Assembly (NCBI GenBank): GCA_900540305.1
Contig: UQFL01000038.1
Location: 1 to 21,625 of the forward strand
Reading direction: 5' to 3'
Origin: an uncultured Oscillospiraceae bacterium
GTDB lineage: Bacteria; Bacillota; Clostridia; Oscillospirales; Acutalibacteraceae
DNA length: 21,625 bases
The notes under the pieces were generated by a model. It ran no database searches and was not told the origin of the DNA. It worked only from the letters and a program-made list of their open reading frames with translations. Below, one piece after another: positions 7,821 to 14,929 of this stretch (the stretch's first letter is position 1; the number at the start of each line of letters is the position of its first letter). The position numbers and the translations under genes are program-made.

Positions 7821-9631
7821 ATCTCTCCCTCCTTCTTGTAATTAGACGCCTGAAGTTCAAACATTTCGGCGTATTCTCCGCCGTTTTTCATAAGTTCTGA
7901 ATGAGAACCGCTCTCTATTACCGTTCCGCCGTGAAGAACAAAAATTTTATCCGAAAGCACGGCGCTTGAAAGTCTGTGTGAAATGTAGATAACGGTTTTG
8001 TCTGCTGTTGCGCTTATCAGGTTTTCATAAATTTTATATTCTGCAACAGGGTCGAGCGCAGAGGACGGCTCGTCAAGAATGGCAATGTCAAAATCTCTTG
8101 CAAACATTCTCGCAACGGCGGTTTTCTGTGCTTCGCCGCCCGAGAGTCCTGCTCCGTTTTCATCAAATTCCCTTGTGAGAACGGTGTCTGCGCCGTGCTC
8201 AAGTGTTGAAACCTTGTTCCAAACACCGCTCTTTTTAAGCGCTTCTTCTGCTTTTATTTTATCTTCAGAAGTGTATTCCCTGCACATAACATTTTCGTTA
8301 ACCGAAAGCGCAAAGTTTTTGTAATCCTGAAAAACGGTTGCAAAACGCTCTCTCAAACTCTCAAGGTCATATTCCTTGATGTTTATTCCGTTATAGAGTA
8401 TCTCTCCCTCGCTTACATCGTAAAATCTCAGCATCAGCTTAACGAGCGTAGATTTTCCTGCGCCGTTTATTCCCACAACCGCAGTTGTTTCGCCCCTGTT
8501 TATTTTAAGGCTCAGATTGTTTATTGAGTATGTTTTTGCGCCGGGATATTTGAAACTTACATTTTTAAATTCTATGCTTTCAAAATCTTCCGCCTTTTTA
8601 TCTCCCGAAATCACGGTGCTTTCATATTCAAAAAATTCACGCAGATTCTGAAAATACAGCGCGGCAGAGGATAATTCCGAGAAACTCATAGCAATTCTCT
8701 GCGTTGCTTGTCTGACAGAGTTGATTGATGACAAAACAACCGAAAAGCCTGAAACTGCAAGTGTTTTTGTAACGGTAAACTGATAGCCCGCATATGCATA
8801 AGTTCCCACAATGGGTATAAACTCGCCTAAAATTGAACTTGCCATACTGAATAAAAACAGTTTTACGCCGTAGCTTTTCAGTATTTTAATATTGCTTTCA
8901 ACCGCTCTGTCAAATCTTCCTTTAATAACATCAAAAATGTTTGATGTGCGTATATCCTTGGAAAATTCTCTTAAAAACAATGTTCGCTGTGTATAAGCTT
9001 TTATACGGTTGTTCGTTGCCATTGAAAAATCTCTTTTGTAAACAAGCTTGCTTTTTACAACCTCAACGCCAAATACAAGCAATACAGGGAAGAGGAAAAT
9101 AAGATATGCTGGGTCTATTGACGCAACTATTCCTATGACTGAGAAAAATGCTGCCGTACTGCCTATAATGTTTGCAAGGGTAAATGAAAATGCGATGAAG
9201 TATCCGCCTGTAAGAATCTCTGTCGCCCTTTGGTATTTGTCGTAAAAGTCGGGGTCTTCATAGCAGTTAATATCAACCTGCACCGCTTTTTCAAAAATCA
9301 TTTTGTTGAGTGATTTGAAAACCTTTTTCTGCCCTACATTTCCCTTGTAGTCACTCAGCACAGAGATAATCTCATTTGCAATTCCAACAGCAAGGAAAAT
9401 CAATAAAAGTTTTACATAATGTTTGAAATCCTTGTTGCCCTCAATAGCGGAAAGAAGAACATTTAGAAAAAGTACACTCTGAATAAAAAGAGTGAAAATA
9501 ATATAACTGCACTGAGCAACTATCTGCCATATCAAAAAAGGTTTATGCGCCTTCCACAGTATTTTTACGGCGTAAAGCATATTTTTGAAAACAGGTACTT
9601 TTTCATTGCTTTGCCTTGGTATCCACGGCAT
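7817..9631 (-). CDS. ABC exporter half-transporter (first of pair)
   Basis: A 604-residue membrane-plus-ATPase fusion related to but clearly different from its partner. The membrane domain covers residues 30-325. The ATPase part carries Walker A GINGAGKST at 387-395, Q-loop Gln435, LSGGE at 496-500, Walker B AILDE at 517-521, SSALD and switch His552. The ATG at 9631 has GGAGG 7 bases upstream. Its mRNA leader contains a 33-codon open frame and an intrinsic terminator (9677-9835) behind a consensus promoter, so expression is probably set by readthrough of that terminator. With the next gene it most likely forms one heterodimeric exporter in the cytoplasmic membrane. Confidence 0.92.
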   Translation of the reverse strand: MPWIPRQSNEKVPVFKNMLYAVKILWKAHKPFLIWQIVAQCSYIIFTLFIQSVLFLNVLLSAIEGNKDFKHYVKLLLIFLAVGIANEIISVLSDYKGNVGQKKVFKSLNKMIFEKAVQVDINCYEDPDFYDKYQRATEILTGGYFIAFSFTLANIIGSTAAFFSVIGIVASIDPAYLIFLFPVLLVFGVEVVKSKLVYKRDFSMATNNRIKAYTQRTLFLREFSKDIRTSNIFDVIKGRFDRAVESNIKILKSYGVKLFLFSMASSILGEFIPIVGTYAYAGYQFTVTKTLAVSGFSVVLSSINSVRQATQRIAMSFSELSSAALYFQNLREFFEYESTVISGDKKAEDFESIEFKNVSFKYPGAKTYSINNLSLKINRGETTAVVGINGAGKSTLVKLMLRFYDVSEGEILYNGINIKEYDLESLRERFATVFQDYKNFALSVNENVMCREYTSEDKIKAEEALKKSGVWNKVSTLEHGADTVLTREFDENGAGLSGGEAQKTAVARMFARDFDIAILDEPSSALDPVAEYKIYENLISATADKTVIYISHRLSSAVLSDKIFVLHGGTVIESGSHSELMKNGGEYAEMFELQASNYKKEGEI

Positions 9632-9676
9632 TTCAACACCTCCGTTTAATATTGTTTAATCTGCTAATCTGTCTGT

Positions 9677-9712
9677 AAAAAAGAAAAAGCCGACGGCACA
9701 ATAGCCGACGGC
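9677..9712 (-). terminator. attenuator terminator before the ABC pair
   Basis: On the minus strand GCCGTCGGC (9712-9704) pairs with a second GCCGTCGGC (9697-9689) across a 6-base loop with one central T-T mismatch, then TTTTTCTTTTTT follows (9688-9677). The two arms are part of a 12-base direct repeat (plus-strand 9689-9700 and 9704-9715). It stands 21 bases after the leader frame stop and 45 bases before the first ABC start, so it controls readthrough into the transporters. Confidence 0.85.
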
Positions 9713-9733
9713 ACAGTATATCCGCATCTGTTT

Positions 9734-9835
9734 TCAGACAGAAAAACAAAGGCGAACAGTACTTACCGCAGACTTTTTATAGTTATAGTTATTAGCTGAA
9801 TATGTATATGGATATGCTCTAAGCTGCATTTTCAT
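9734..9835 (-). CDS. 33-aa Tyr-rich leader peptide
   Basis: A 33-codon open frame from ATG 9835 to TGA 9734. AAAGGAGG stands upstream (GGAGG at 9850-9846, 10 bases before the ATG); a second in-frame ATG is codon 3. Five of the 33 residues are Tyr, in AYPYTY (7-12) and NYNY (16-19), and the end is STVRLCFSV. It has no signal peptide, no double-Gly leader and no known domain that I recognise. It lies 45 bases downstream of the expected transcription start and is followed by a terminator and then two ABC exporter genes. That is the order seen for the B. subtilis BmrB leader before bmrCD, where ribosome stalling prevents termination. I infer a regulatory leader. A small exported or signalling peptide is the alternative. 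Confidence 0.65.
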   Translation of the reverse strand: MKMQLRAYPYTYSANNYNYKKSAVSTVRLCFSV

Positions 9836-9886
9836 TATATGTTCGCCTCCTTTGTAAATTTTATTGACATTAATAAATATGTGTTA

Positions 9887-9915
9887 AGTATATCATTATA
9901 AAACTCGTTTGTCAA
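9887..9915 (-). promoter_or_regulatory. sigma-A promoter for leader and ABC pair
   Basis: On the minus strand a perfect TTGACA (9915-9910) and TATACT (9892-9887) have an ideal 17-base spacer. The start of transcription is expected near 9880. The promoter sits back to back with the phosphate transporter gene. Confidence 0.8.
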
Positions 9916-10041
9916 CACAGCGATTTTACATAAATTTGACATAAAAAATATTTCCTTTTGAACTAAACTTGATAATATCGAAATTGTTAAAGAAAAAACA
10001 AATATATAAATGGATAATGTCAAATAAACGAGGTGCTTAAA

Positions 10042-11793
10042 ATGGATGTCTATTCAGTACTGTCAATGATAGGCGGTCTTGCTCTTTTCCTTTACGGAAT
10101 GCATTATATGGGCGAGCAGCTTGAAAAGCTTTCCGGCGGTAAGCTTGAAAGAATACTTGAAAAAATGACAGATAAAACAATCAAAGGCGTATTGCTCGGC
10201 TGCGCAGTAACGGCTGTTGTTCAGTCGTCATCGGCAGTAACAGTTATGGTTGTCGGCTTTGTAAACTCCGGTATTATGGAGCTTTCCCGAGCAATCGGCG
10301 TAATTATGGGCGCTAATATAGGTACAACGGTAACGGCGTGGATTCTTTCGCTTACGGGATTGAGCGGTGACAGCCTTATTATCAATCTTTTAAAACCGTC
10401 TTCATTCGCTCCCGTTCTTGCGGTAATCGGCGTTTTTCTCGTTATGTTTACAAAAAAAGAGAAAATCAAAAATATCGGCGGTATATTAACAGGTTTCAGC
10501 GTTCTTATGATGGGTATGACTTTTATGAGCGACGCTATGGGAGGACTTGCAGATAACGAGCAGTTCACATCTCTTCTCATAAAATTCAGTAATCCGCTAC
10601 TCGGCATACTTGCAGGAACAGTATTGACAGCTGTAATTCAGTCATCAAGTGCATCTGTAGGTATTCTTCAGGCACTTGCTATTACAGGCAGTGTTCCGTT
10701 TTCAACGGCGTTTCCGATTATTCTCGGTCAGAATATAGGTACTTGTGTTACAGCGCTTATCTCTTCTGTCGGCACTAATAAAAACGCAAAGCGCGCCGCT
10801 TTTGCACACCTTTATTTCAATATCATAGGTGTAGTTTTGGCGTTGATATTGTTTTACGGCGCAAACGCAATTTTCGATTTCGCATTTATGAGCGATGCCA
10901 TAACTGCGTCTCAGATTGCCGTTCTTCATTCCGTATTTAATATTTTCTCAACTATCGTTCTTCTTCCGTTTACAAAACAGCTTGAATTTCTCGCTTGCAA
11001 AACAATTAAAGACAGCGGCAAAAAGGCAGAAACTCCCTCTGTATTGCTTGATGACCGTTTCCTTATCAACCCTTCATATGCAGTTGAAAAGAGCAGAGAA
11101 ATCACCTGCAAAATGGCAGATATGGTTGAGAAAACAGCTATAACATCGTTTTCAATTCTCAAAAACTTCTCGGATGAGAAAGCACAGCTTATTCTTGAAA
11201 ATGAAAAAGAAACGGATAAATACGAGGAATTGCTTGAAACCTATCTCGTAAAGATAAGCGCGCTTAACCTGTCTGATGAAGACAGTAAAAATGTTTTCAT
11301 ACTCCACCACGCAATAGAGAATTTTGAAAAGATAGGCGATTACAGCGAAGACATTCTTAAAATCAAAAAGAATATTAATAAGAAAAATATCATCTTTTCA
11401 GAGCGTGCCAAGTATGACCTTTCGGTTATGATGGCGGCTACAACAAAGATAATTACTCTTGCAGTTGAAGCGTTCAAAACGAACGATATTGTTAAGGCTC
11501 GAGAGATTGAACCTCTTGAAGAAGTTATTGATAAACTTAAAAAAGAACTTAAAAACAGACATCTTAAACGCATAGAGCAAGGTTCATGCTCGGTTGACCA
11601 GGGCTTTGTTTATCTTGATATAATCAATGCACTTGAAAGAATTTCAGACCACTGCGCAAGTCTTGCCGTTTCTATGATAGAGCTTGAAAGCGGCGATTAC
11701 AATGTTCATGAATATACCCGTGAACTTAAAGAAACGGACAAGGAATTTGTTGAAAACCTTGATTCTTATCTTGAAAAATATGCTCTCAACTGA
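10042..11793 (+). CDS. Na+/phosphate cotransporter with PhoU-like domain
   Basis: A 583-residue NptA/YjbB-like Na+:Pi cotransporter. Two inverted repeats of the Na/Pi-cotransporter domain carry the diagnostic QSSS motifs (61-64 and 200-203), each followed by a Gly-Asn-Ile-Gly-Thr turn (GANIGTT at 90-96, GQNIGTC at 229-235). After the last helix (about residue 310) comes a helical, charged PhoU-like domain (about 340-575), normally seen as a regulator of phosphate uptake. I start at ATG 10042, with GAGG at 10030-10033; the in-frame GTG at 10033 overlaps that site. Response-regulator and kinase genes follow on the same strand 26 bases later, which suggests a phosphate-response operon. I could not identify a clear promoter or Pho box upstream. 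Confidence 0.93.
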   Translation: MDVYSVLSMIGGLALFLYGMHYMGEQLEKLSGGKLERILEKMTDKTIKGVLLGCAVTAVVQSSSAVTVMVVGFVNSGIMELSRAIGVIMGANIGTTVTAWILSLTGLSGDSLIINLLKPSSFAPVLAVIGVFLVMFTKKEKIKNIGGILTGFSVLMMGMTFMSDAMGGLADNEQFTSLLIKFSNPLLGILAGTVLTAVIQSSSASVGILQALAITGSVPFSTAFPIILGQNIGTCVTALISSVGTNKNAKRAAFAHLYFNIIGVVLALILFYGANAIFDFAFMSDAITASQIAVLHSVFNIFSTIVLLPFTKQLEFLACKTIKDSGKKAETPSVLLDDRFLINPSYAVEKSREITCKMADMVEKTAITSFSILKNFSDEKAQLILENEKETDKYEELLETYLVKISALNLSDEDSKNVFILHHAIENFEKIGDYSEDILKIKKNINKKNIIFSERAKYDLSVMMAATTKIITLAVEAFKTNDIVKAREIEPLEEVIDKLKKELKNRHLKRIEQGSCSVDQGFVYLDIINALERISDHCASLAVSMIELESGDYNVHEYTRELKETDKEFVENLDSYLEKYALN

Positions 11794-11819
11794 CATAATA
11801 GGTACGGAGGTGCACGCCA

Positions 11820-12494
11820 ATGGCACTTATATATATTTTAGAGGATGACACCAGCGTAAGAGAACTTGAATCATACGCTCTTCAGGGAAACGGATTTGAT
11901 GTGTGCGGATTTGAAAATCCCAAGCAGTTTTATGAAGCACTAAAAAAAGAAATTCCCGATCTTGTAGTAATTGATGTAATGCTTCCGGGAGAAGATGGTC
12001 TTACCATTACAAAGAAACTTCGCTCAAGCTCGGAATATAAGAATATTCCTATTGTTATGGTTACGGCAAAGGATTCTGAAATAGACGCTATAAGAGGACT
12101 TGACAGCGGCGCAGATGATTATATTACAAAGCCGTTTTCAGTTATGATTTTCCTTTCAAGAATCAAGGCTGTTCTCCGCAGAGCGGGGGATAAGGATGAG
12201 AGGAAAAACTATTCTTATAAGACTATTGAAATTGATGATAAAAAGCACAAAGTTTTTTCAAACGGCAGAGAGGTTGAGCTTACATTCAAGGAATATGAAA
12301 TTCTCAAATACCTCATTCTCAATAAAGGCATAGCAGTTACGAGAGAGCAGCTTTTGAATAAGGTTTGGGGATATGACAGCGAAAGCGAGTCAAGAACGGT
12401 GGACAGCCATATGCTCACGCTTCGTAAAAAGCTTGGAGAAAGCGGTGCGCTTATAGAAACAATACGCCATGTGGGTTACAAACTGGGTGATTAA
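11820..12494 (+). CDS. OmpR/PhoB-type response regulator
   Basis: A two-component transcription factor of 224 aa. The receiver domain (1-118) has acidic Glu8-Asp9-Asp10, phospho-acceptor Asp52 in VVIDVMLPGEDG, Thr82 and Lys104 in DYITKPF. The C-terminal winged-helix DNA-binding domain (about 128-224) includes LTFKEYEILKYLILNKG and ends in RTVDSHMLTLRKKLGE...IRHVGYKLG. GGAGG precedes the ATG in the short gap after the transporter gene. The kinase gene starts on the very next base after its stop. PhoB/PhoP-like function is inferred from the neighbouring phosphate transporter with its PhoU domain; sequence alone shows only the OmpR subfamily. Confidence 0.93.
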   Translation: MALIYILEDDTSVRELESYALQGNGFDVCGFENPKQFYEALKKEIPDLVVIDVMLPGEDGLTITKKLRSSSEYKNIPIVMVTAKDSEIDAIRGLDSGADDYITKPFSVMIFLSRIKAVLRRAGDKDERKNYSYKTIEIDDKKHKVFSNGREVELTFKEYEILKYLILNKGIAVTREQLLNKVWGYDSESESRTVDSHMLTLRKKLGESGALIETIRHVGYKLGD

Positions 12495-13508
12495 ATGACA
12501 GGTAAAATTTTCAATACCGTTTTAGCAGCGGCTGTTGTTTCTGCGGTTTTGCTTTTTGCGGCGCTTCTCATATTTTTTGATTATGAAATAAAGGATTATA
12601 TAACGGCTGACTTGCCTTTCAGCATACTTGTTAAGCTTGCGGCTGTAATGCTTCCTGTTTTTATTGCTATTGTTTTACTTTCGTTTGGTGTTTCTATGTA
12701 TATCTCAAAGCGCCTTTCATCTGATATAGAAAGTATGGGCGATGACATTGCCAATATAAGCAAAAACTGCAAATATGATGAACTTAAGCCCTTTGCTGAC
12801 AAAATTCAGGCTCAGCACGATGAGAAAGAAAAGCTCATAAATATGAAAAAAAGATTTACGGCAAATGTTTCCCATGAGCTTAAAACACCGCTTACATCTA
12901 TTTCCGGCTACGGTGAGATATTGCAAAACAATATGGTGCCGCAGGAGGATGTTTCAAAGGTTGGCGGAGTTATATATAAAGAATCGCAAAGGCTTATTAA
13001 TCTTACTCACGACATTATTCAGCTTTCACAGCTTGAGGAATATGATTATAAACCTATAATAGATTTTGTTAATCTTATGCCCGTTGTCAATTACTGCGTT
13101 GAAGCACTTGCCATAAAAGCGCAGAAAAAGAATGTAACCGTAACGGTTGACGGGTGCGAGTGTAAGGTAAAGGGCACAAAATCTCTTATTGAAGAACTTG
13201 TTTATAATGTTGTTGAAAACGCAATTAAATACAATGTTGAAAACGGCAGGGTGGATGTCACTGTTTCTCAGGATGATGATTTTGCGTTTATTACCGTTAA
13301 GGATACGGGTATAGGCATTCCCGAAAAATATCAGGAACGCATTTTTGAAAGATTTTTCAGAGTGGATAAATCACGCTCTAAAGCTACGGGCGGAACCGGT
13401 CTCGGTCTTGCGATAGTGAAGCATACCGTTGAGTATCTCGGCGGAAGCGTATCTCTTAAAAGCAAGGAAAATGAGGGAACGGAAATCACAATTAAGCTTT
13501 CAAAATGA
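12495..13508 (+). CDS. compact PhoR-like sensor histidine kinase
   Basis: A membrane histidine kinase of 337 aa partnered with the regulator just upstream (no gap between stop and start). Two membrane helices (about 7-28 and 43-67) are separated by an outside loop of only about 15 residues, and I see no PAS domain, so there is almost no room for an extracellular sensor. The dimerisation box FTANVSHELKTPLTSISGYGEIL has phospho-His127. The ATPase part shows N-box VENAIKYN, G1 DTGIGIP, F-box ERFFRVD and G2 GTGLGLAIVKH. Such short kinases often sense through another membrane protein; here the adjacent Na+/Pi transporter with PhoU-like tail is the obvious candidate partner (inference). Confidence 0.92.
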   Translation: MTGKIFNTVLAAAVVSAVLLFAALLIFFDYEIKDYITADLPFSILVKLAAVMLPVFIAIVLLSFGVSMYISKRLSSDIESMGDDIANISKNCKYDELKPFADKIQAQHDEKEKLINMKKRFTANVSHELKTPLTSISGYGEILQNNMVPQEDVSKVGGVIYKESQRLINLTHDIIQLSQLEEYDYKPIIDFVNLMPVVNYCVEALAIKAQKKNVTVTVDGCECKVKGTKSLIEELVYNVVENAIKYNVENGRVDVTVSQDDDFAFITVKDTGIGIPEKYQERIFERFFRVDKSRSKATGGTGLGLAIVKHTVEYLGGSVSLKSKENEGTEITIKLSK

Positions 13509-13533
13509 TATTATTGTTTGAATATTGAGTTAA

Positions 13534-13573
13534 AAACACGCTTAAGGAAATTACCTTACAGCGTGTTTTTTTT
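13534..13573 (+). terminator. intrinsic terminator after the kinase gene
   Basis: AAACACGCT (13534-13542) pairs with AGCGTGTTT (13560-13568). TAAGG/CCTTA extends the stem past a one-base bulge, and eight T follow the G of the second arm (13566-13573). It ends the phosphate-response unit. Confidence 0.92.
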
Positions 13574-13611
13574 GAAAGTGCTTAACAAATAATTACAAAA
13601 GCAAAAAGTAA

Positions 13612-13640
13612 TTGAAATGAATATAAAGTTCTGCTATTAT
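13612..13640 (+). promoter_or_regulatory. promoter of the nucleotidyltransferase gene
   Basis: TTGAAA (13612-13617) and TATTAT (13635-13640) with a 17-base spacer, 35 bases before the chosen start codon and after the previous terminator. The gene therefore forms its own transcription unit. Confidence 0.65.
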
Positions 13641-13675
13641 TTTATTTGCAGTATTTTAGAAAGGAGTTGTTTGAT

Positions 13676-14860
13676 TTGAGTTCGGATAGATTTTTTATTT
13701 ATCTGCTTTCCTGTTATCTTAACGGAGAAAAACCGGTGTGTAAAAAAGATGTTGACTGGAATGCAATTTATGCGTTATCACAAAAACATGATGTTACATC
13801 TGTAATTTCAAAGGAAATCAAAGAGCTTGACGAAGATAAACGCCCAAAAGGCAAGCTCCTTTCTGCTTTTAATCAAAGGCTTGAATATACTGTAAAGAAT
13901 TATGAATATAAGACACAGGCAATTACTCTGCTTGTAAAGCTCCTCAGCGAAGCAAAAATCAATCATCTTCTTATAAAAGGCGCTGTTTTGCGTTATCTTT
14001 ATCCCGTGCCTGAACTCAGAACGAGCGGGGATACTGATGTTGTTATCTCACCGTCAGACTATGAAAACACAGTTGAAGTCCTTAAAAACGGTGGCTTTTC
14101 CGTTGAAACGGTGGGAACAACGGTTGCCGAATTAAAATATAACGATGAAGTTTTTGAGATACATACGGAGCTTGAATATATAAACATTCAAAGTAAAATT
14201 TATTTTTCAACCCCGTTTGACGATATAAGTGAACACAGCGGATATACTTATAAGCTAAAGCCTTTTTATCATCTGCTTTATGTTATAACACATATTGCGC
14301 ACCACTTGAAAAACGGCGGAGCAGGCATTCGTATGATAATGGATATAGACGCTCTTTTGAGATATTATCCTGATATCAATATAGAAAAATTTATCGCCCT
14401 GTGCGATTATATAAGAATAAAGAAAACCGCTCTTGTTTTGATTGCGCTTTCAAAAAAGTGGTTTAATACTCCTGTTGCAATAGATTTCACTTTTGAGGAC
14501 AGCGATGAAGAGGACTTTTATAAAAATCTCAGCCGCATAATCCTAAACGGAGGTGTTTTCGGAGAAGATAACGGCGGTATCAGTGATGAGGATAAATCCA
14601 GATTATGGGCGTCTGTAAAGGCGTTTTTCGGACGCATTTTTCCTAATCCGTCAAACCTTCAAGAACATTTTACCTATTGCACCAAAAGAAAATATCTTGT
14701 TCCTATTGCTTGGTTTCACTATCTTTTCCTTGTCATATTCGGTAAATTCGGCAATTCTAATGATAAGCTTGAAGAAATGTTTGAGCAAAAAGAAATGTCT
14801 GAAAAATATTATGAAGTGCTCAAAGAACTTCAAATTGATTCAAATACTCATTACGATTAA
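13676..14860 (+). CDS. nucleotidyltransferase-fold protein (NTP_transf_5-like)
   Basis: A 394-residue protein of the uncharacterised nucleotidyltransferase family PF14907. The recognisable block is INHLLIKGAVLRYLYP (95-110) followed by ELRTSGDTDVVIS (113-125): a Lys-Gly after a short strand, then G-D-T-D supplying the likely metal-binding Asp119 and Asp121. The remaining 270 residues are mostly helical, with HLLYVITHIAHHLKNGG in the middle. I chose TTG 13676, with AAGGAG at 13661-13666 (9 bases upstream); the in-frame TTG at 13646 has no site. It stands alone between a promoter and a terminator. Relatives often occur in polysaccharide or toxin-antitoxin-like settings, but nothing here points to either. 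The transferred group and acceptor are unknown. Confidence 0.78.
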   Translation: MSSDRFFIYLLSCYLNGEKPVCKKDVDWNAIYALSQKHDVTSVISKEIKELDEDKRPKGKLLSAFNQRLEYTVKNYEYKTQAITLLVKLLSEAKINHLLIKGAVLRYLYPVPELRTSGDTDVVISPSDYENTVEVLKNGGFSVETVGTTVAELKYNDEVFEIHTELEYINIQSKIYFSTPFDDISEHSGYTYKLKPFYHLLYVITHIAHHLKNGGAGIRMIMDIDALLRYYPDINIEKFIALCDYIRIKKTALVLIALSKKWFNTPVAIDFTFEDSDEEDFYKNLSRIILNGGVFGEDNGGISDEDKSRLWASVKAFFGRIFPNPSNLQEHFTYCTKRKYLVPIAWFHYLFLVIFGKFGNSNDKLEEMFEQKEMSEKYYEVLKELQIDSNTHYD

Positions 14861-14899
14861 AAAACAGCCTATCTTTTTGAAAAGACAGGCTGTTTTTTT
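14861..14899 (+). terminator. bidirectional intrinsic terminator
   Basis: AAACAGCCT (14862-14870) pairs with AGGCTGTTT (14887-14895), and TCTTT/AAAGA inside, with T7 after it on the plus strand. The other strand also ends in a T run, so it can stop both the nucleotidyltransferase gene and the convergent flavoprotein gene. Confidence 0.9.
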
Positions 14900-14929
14900 A
14901 TTTGTCATTATTTTATACCATTATATAAA

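Noticed and set aside
6027..9631. ABC pair as a bacteriocin processing exporter
   Set aside because: No N-terminal C39 peptidase domain, no double-Gly peptide and no modification enzyme nearby.
9689..9715. Two 12-base direct repeats GCCGACGGCACA as a tiny CRISPR or iteron
   Set aside because: Only two copies, 15 bases apart, and they are explained as the near-self-complementary arms of the terminator.
9936..10020. Promoter or Pho box for the Na+/Pi transporter (TTGACA at 9936-9941)
   Set aside because: No -10 at an acceptable distance and no clear direct repeats of a Pho box; the AT-rich stretch gives several equally weak choices.
9835..10023. 62-codon open frame on the minus strand covering the promoter region
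   Set aside because: It overlaps the consensus promoter at 9887-9915, has no family resemblance, and the 33-codon frame after it has the ribosome site.
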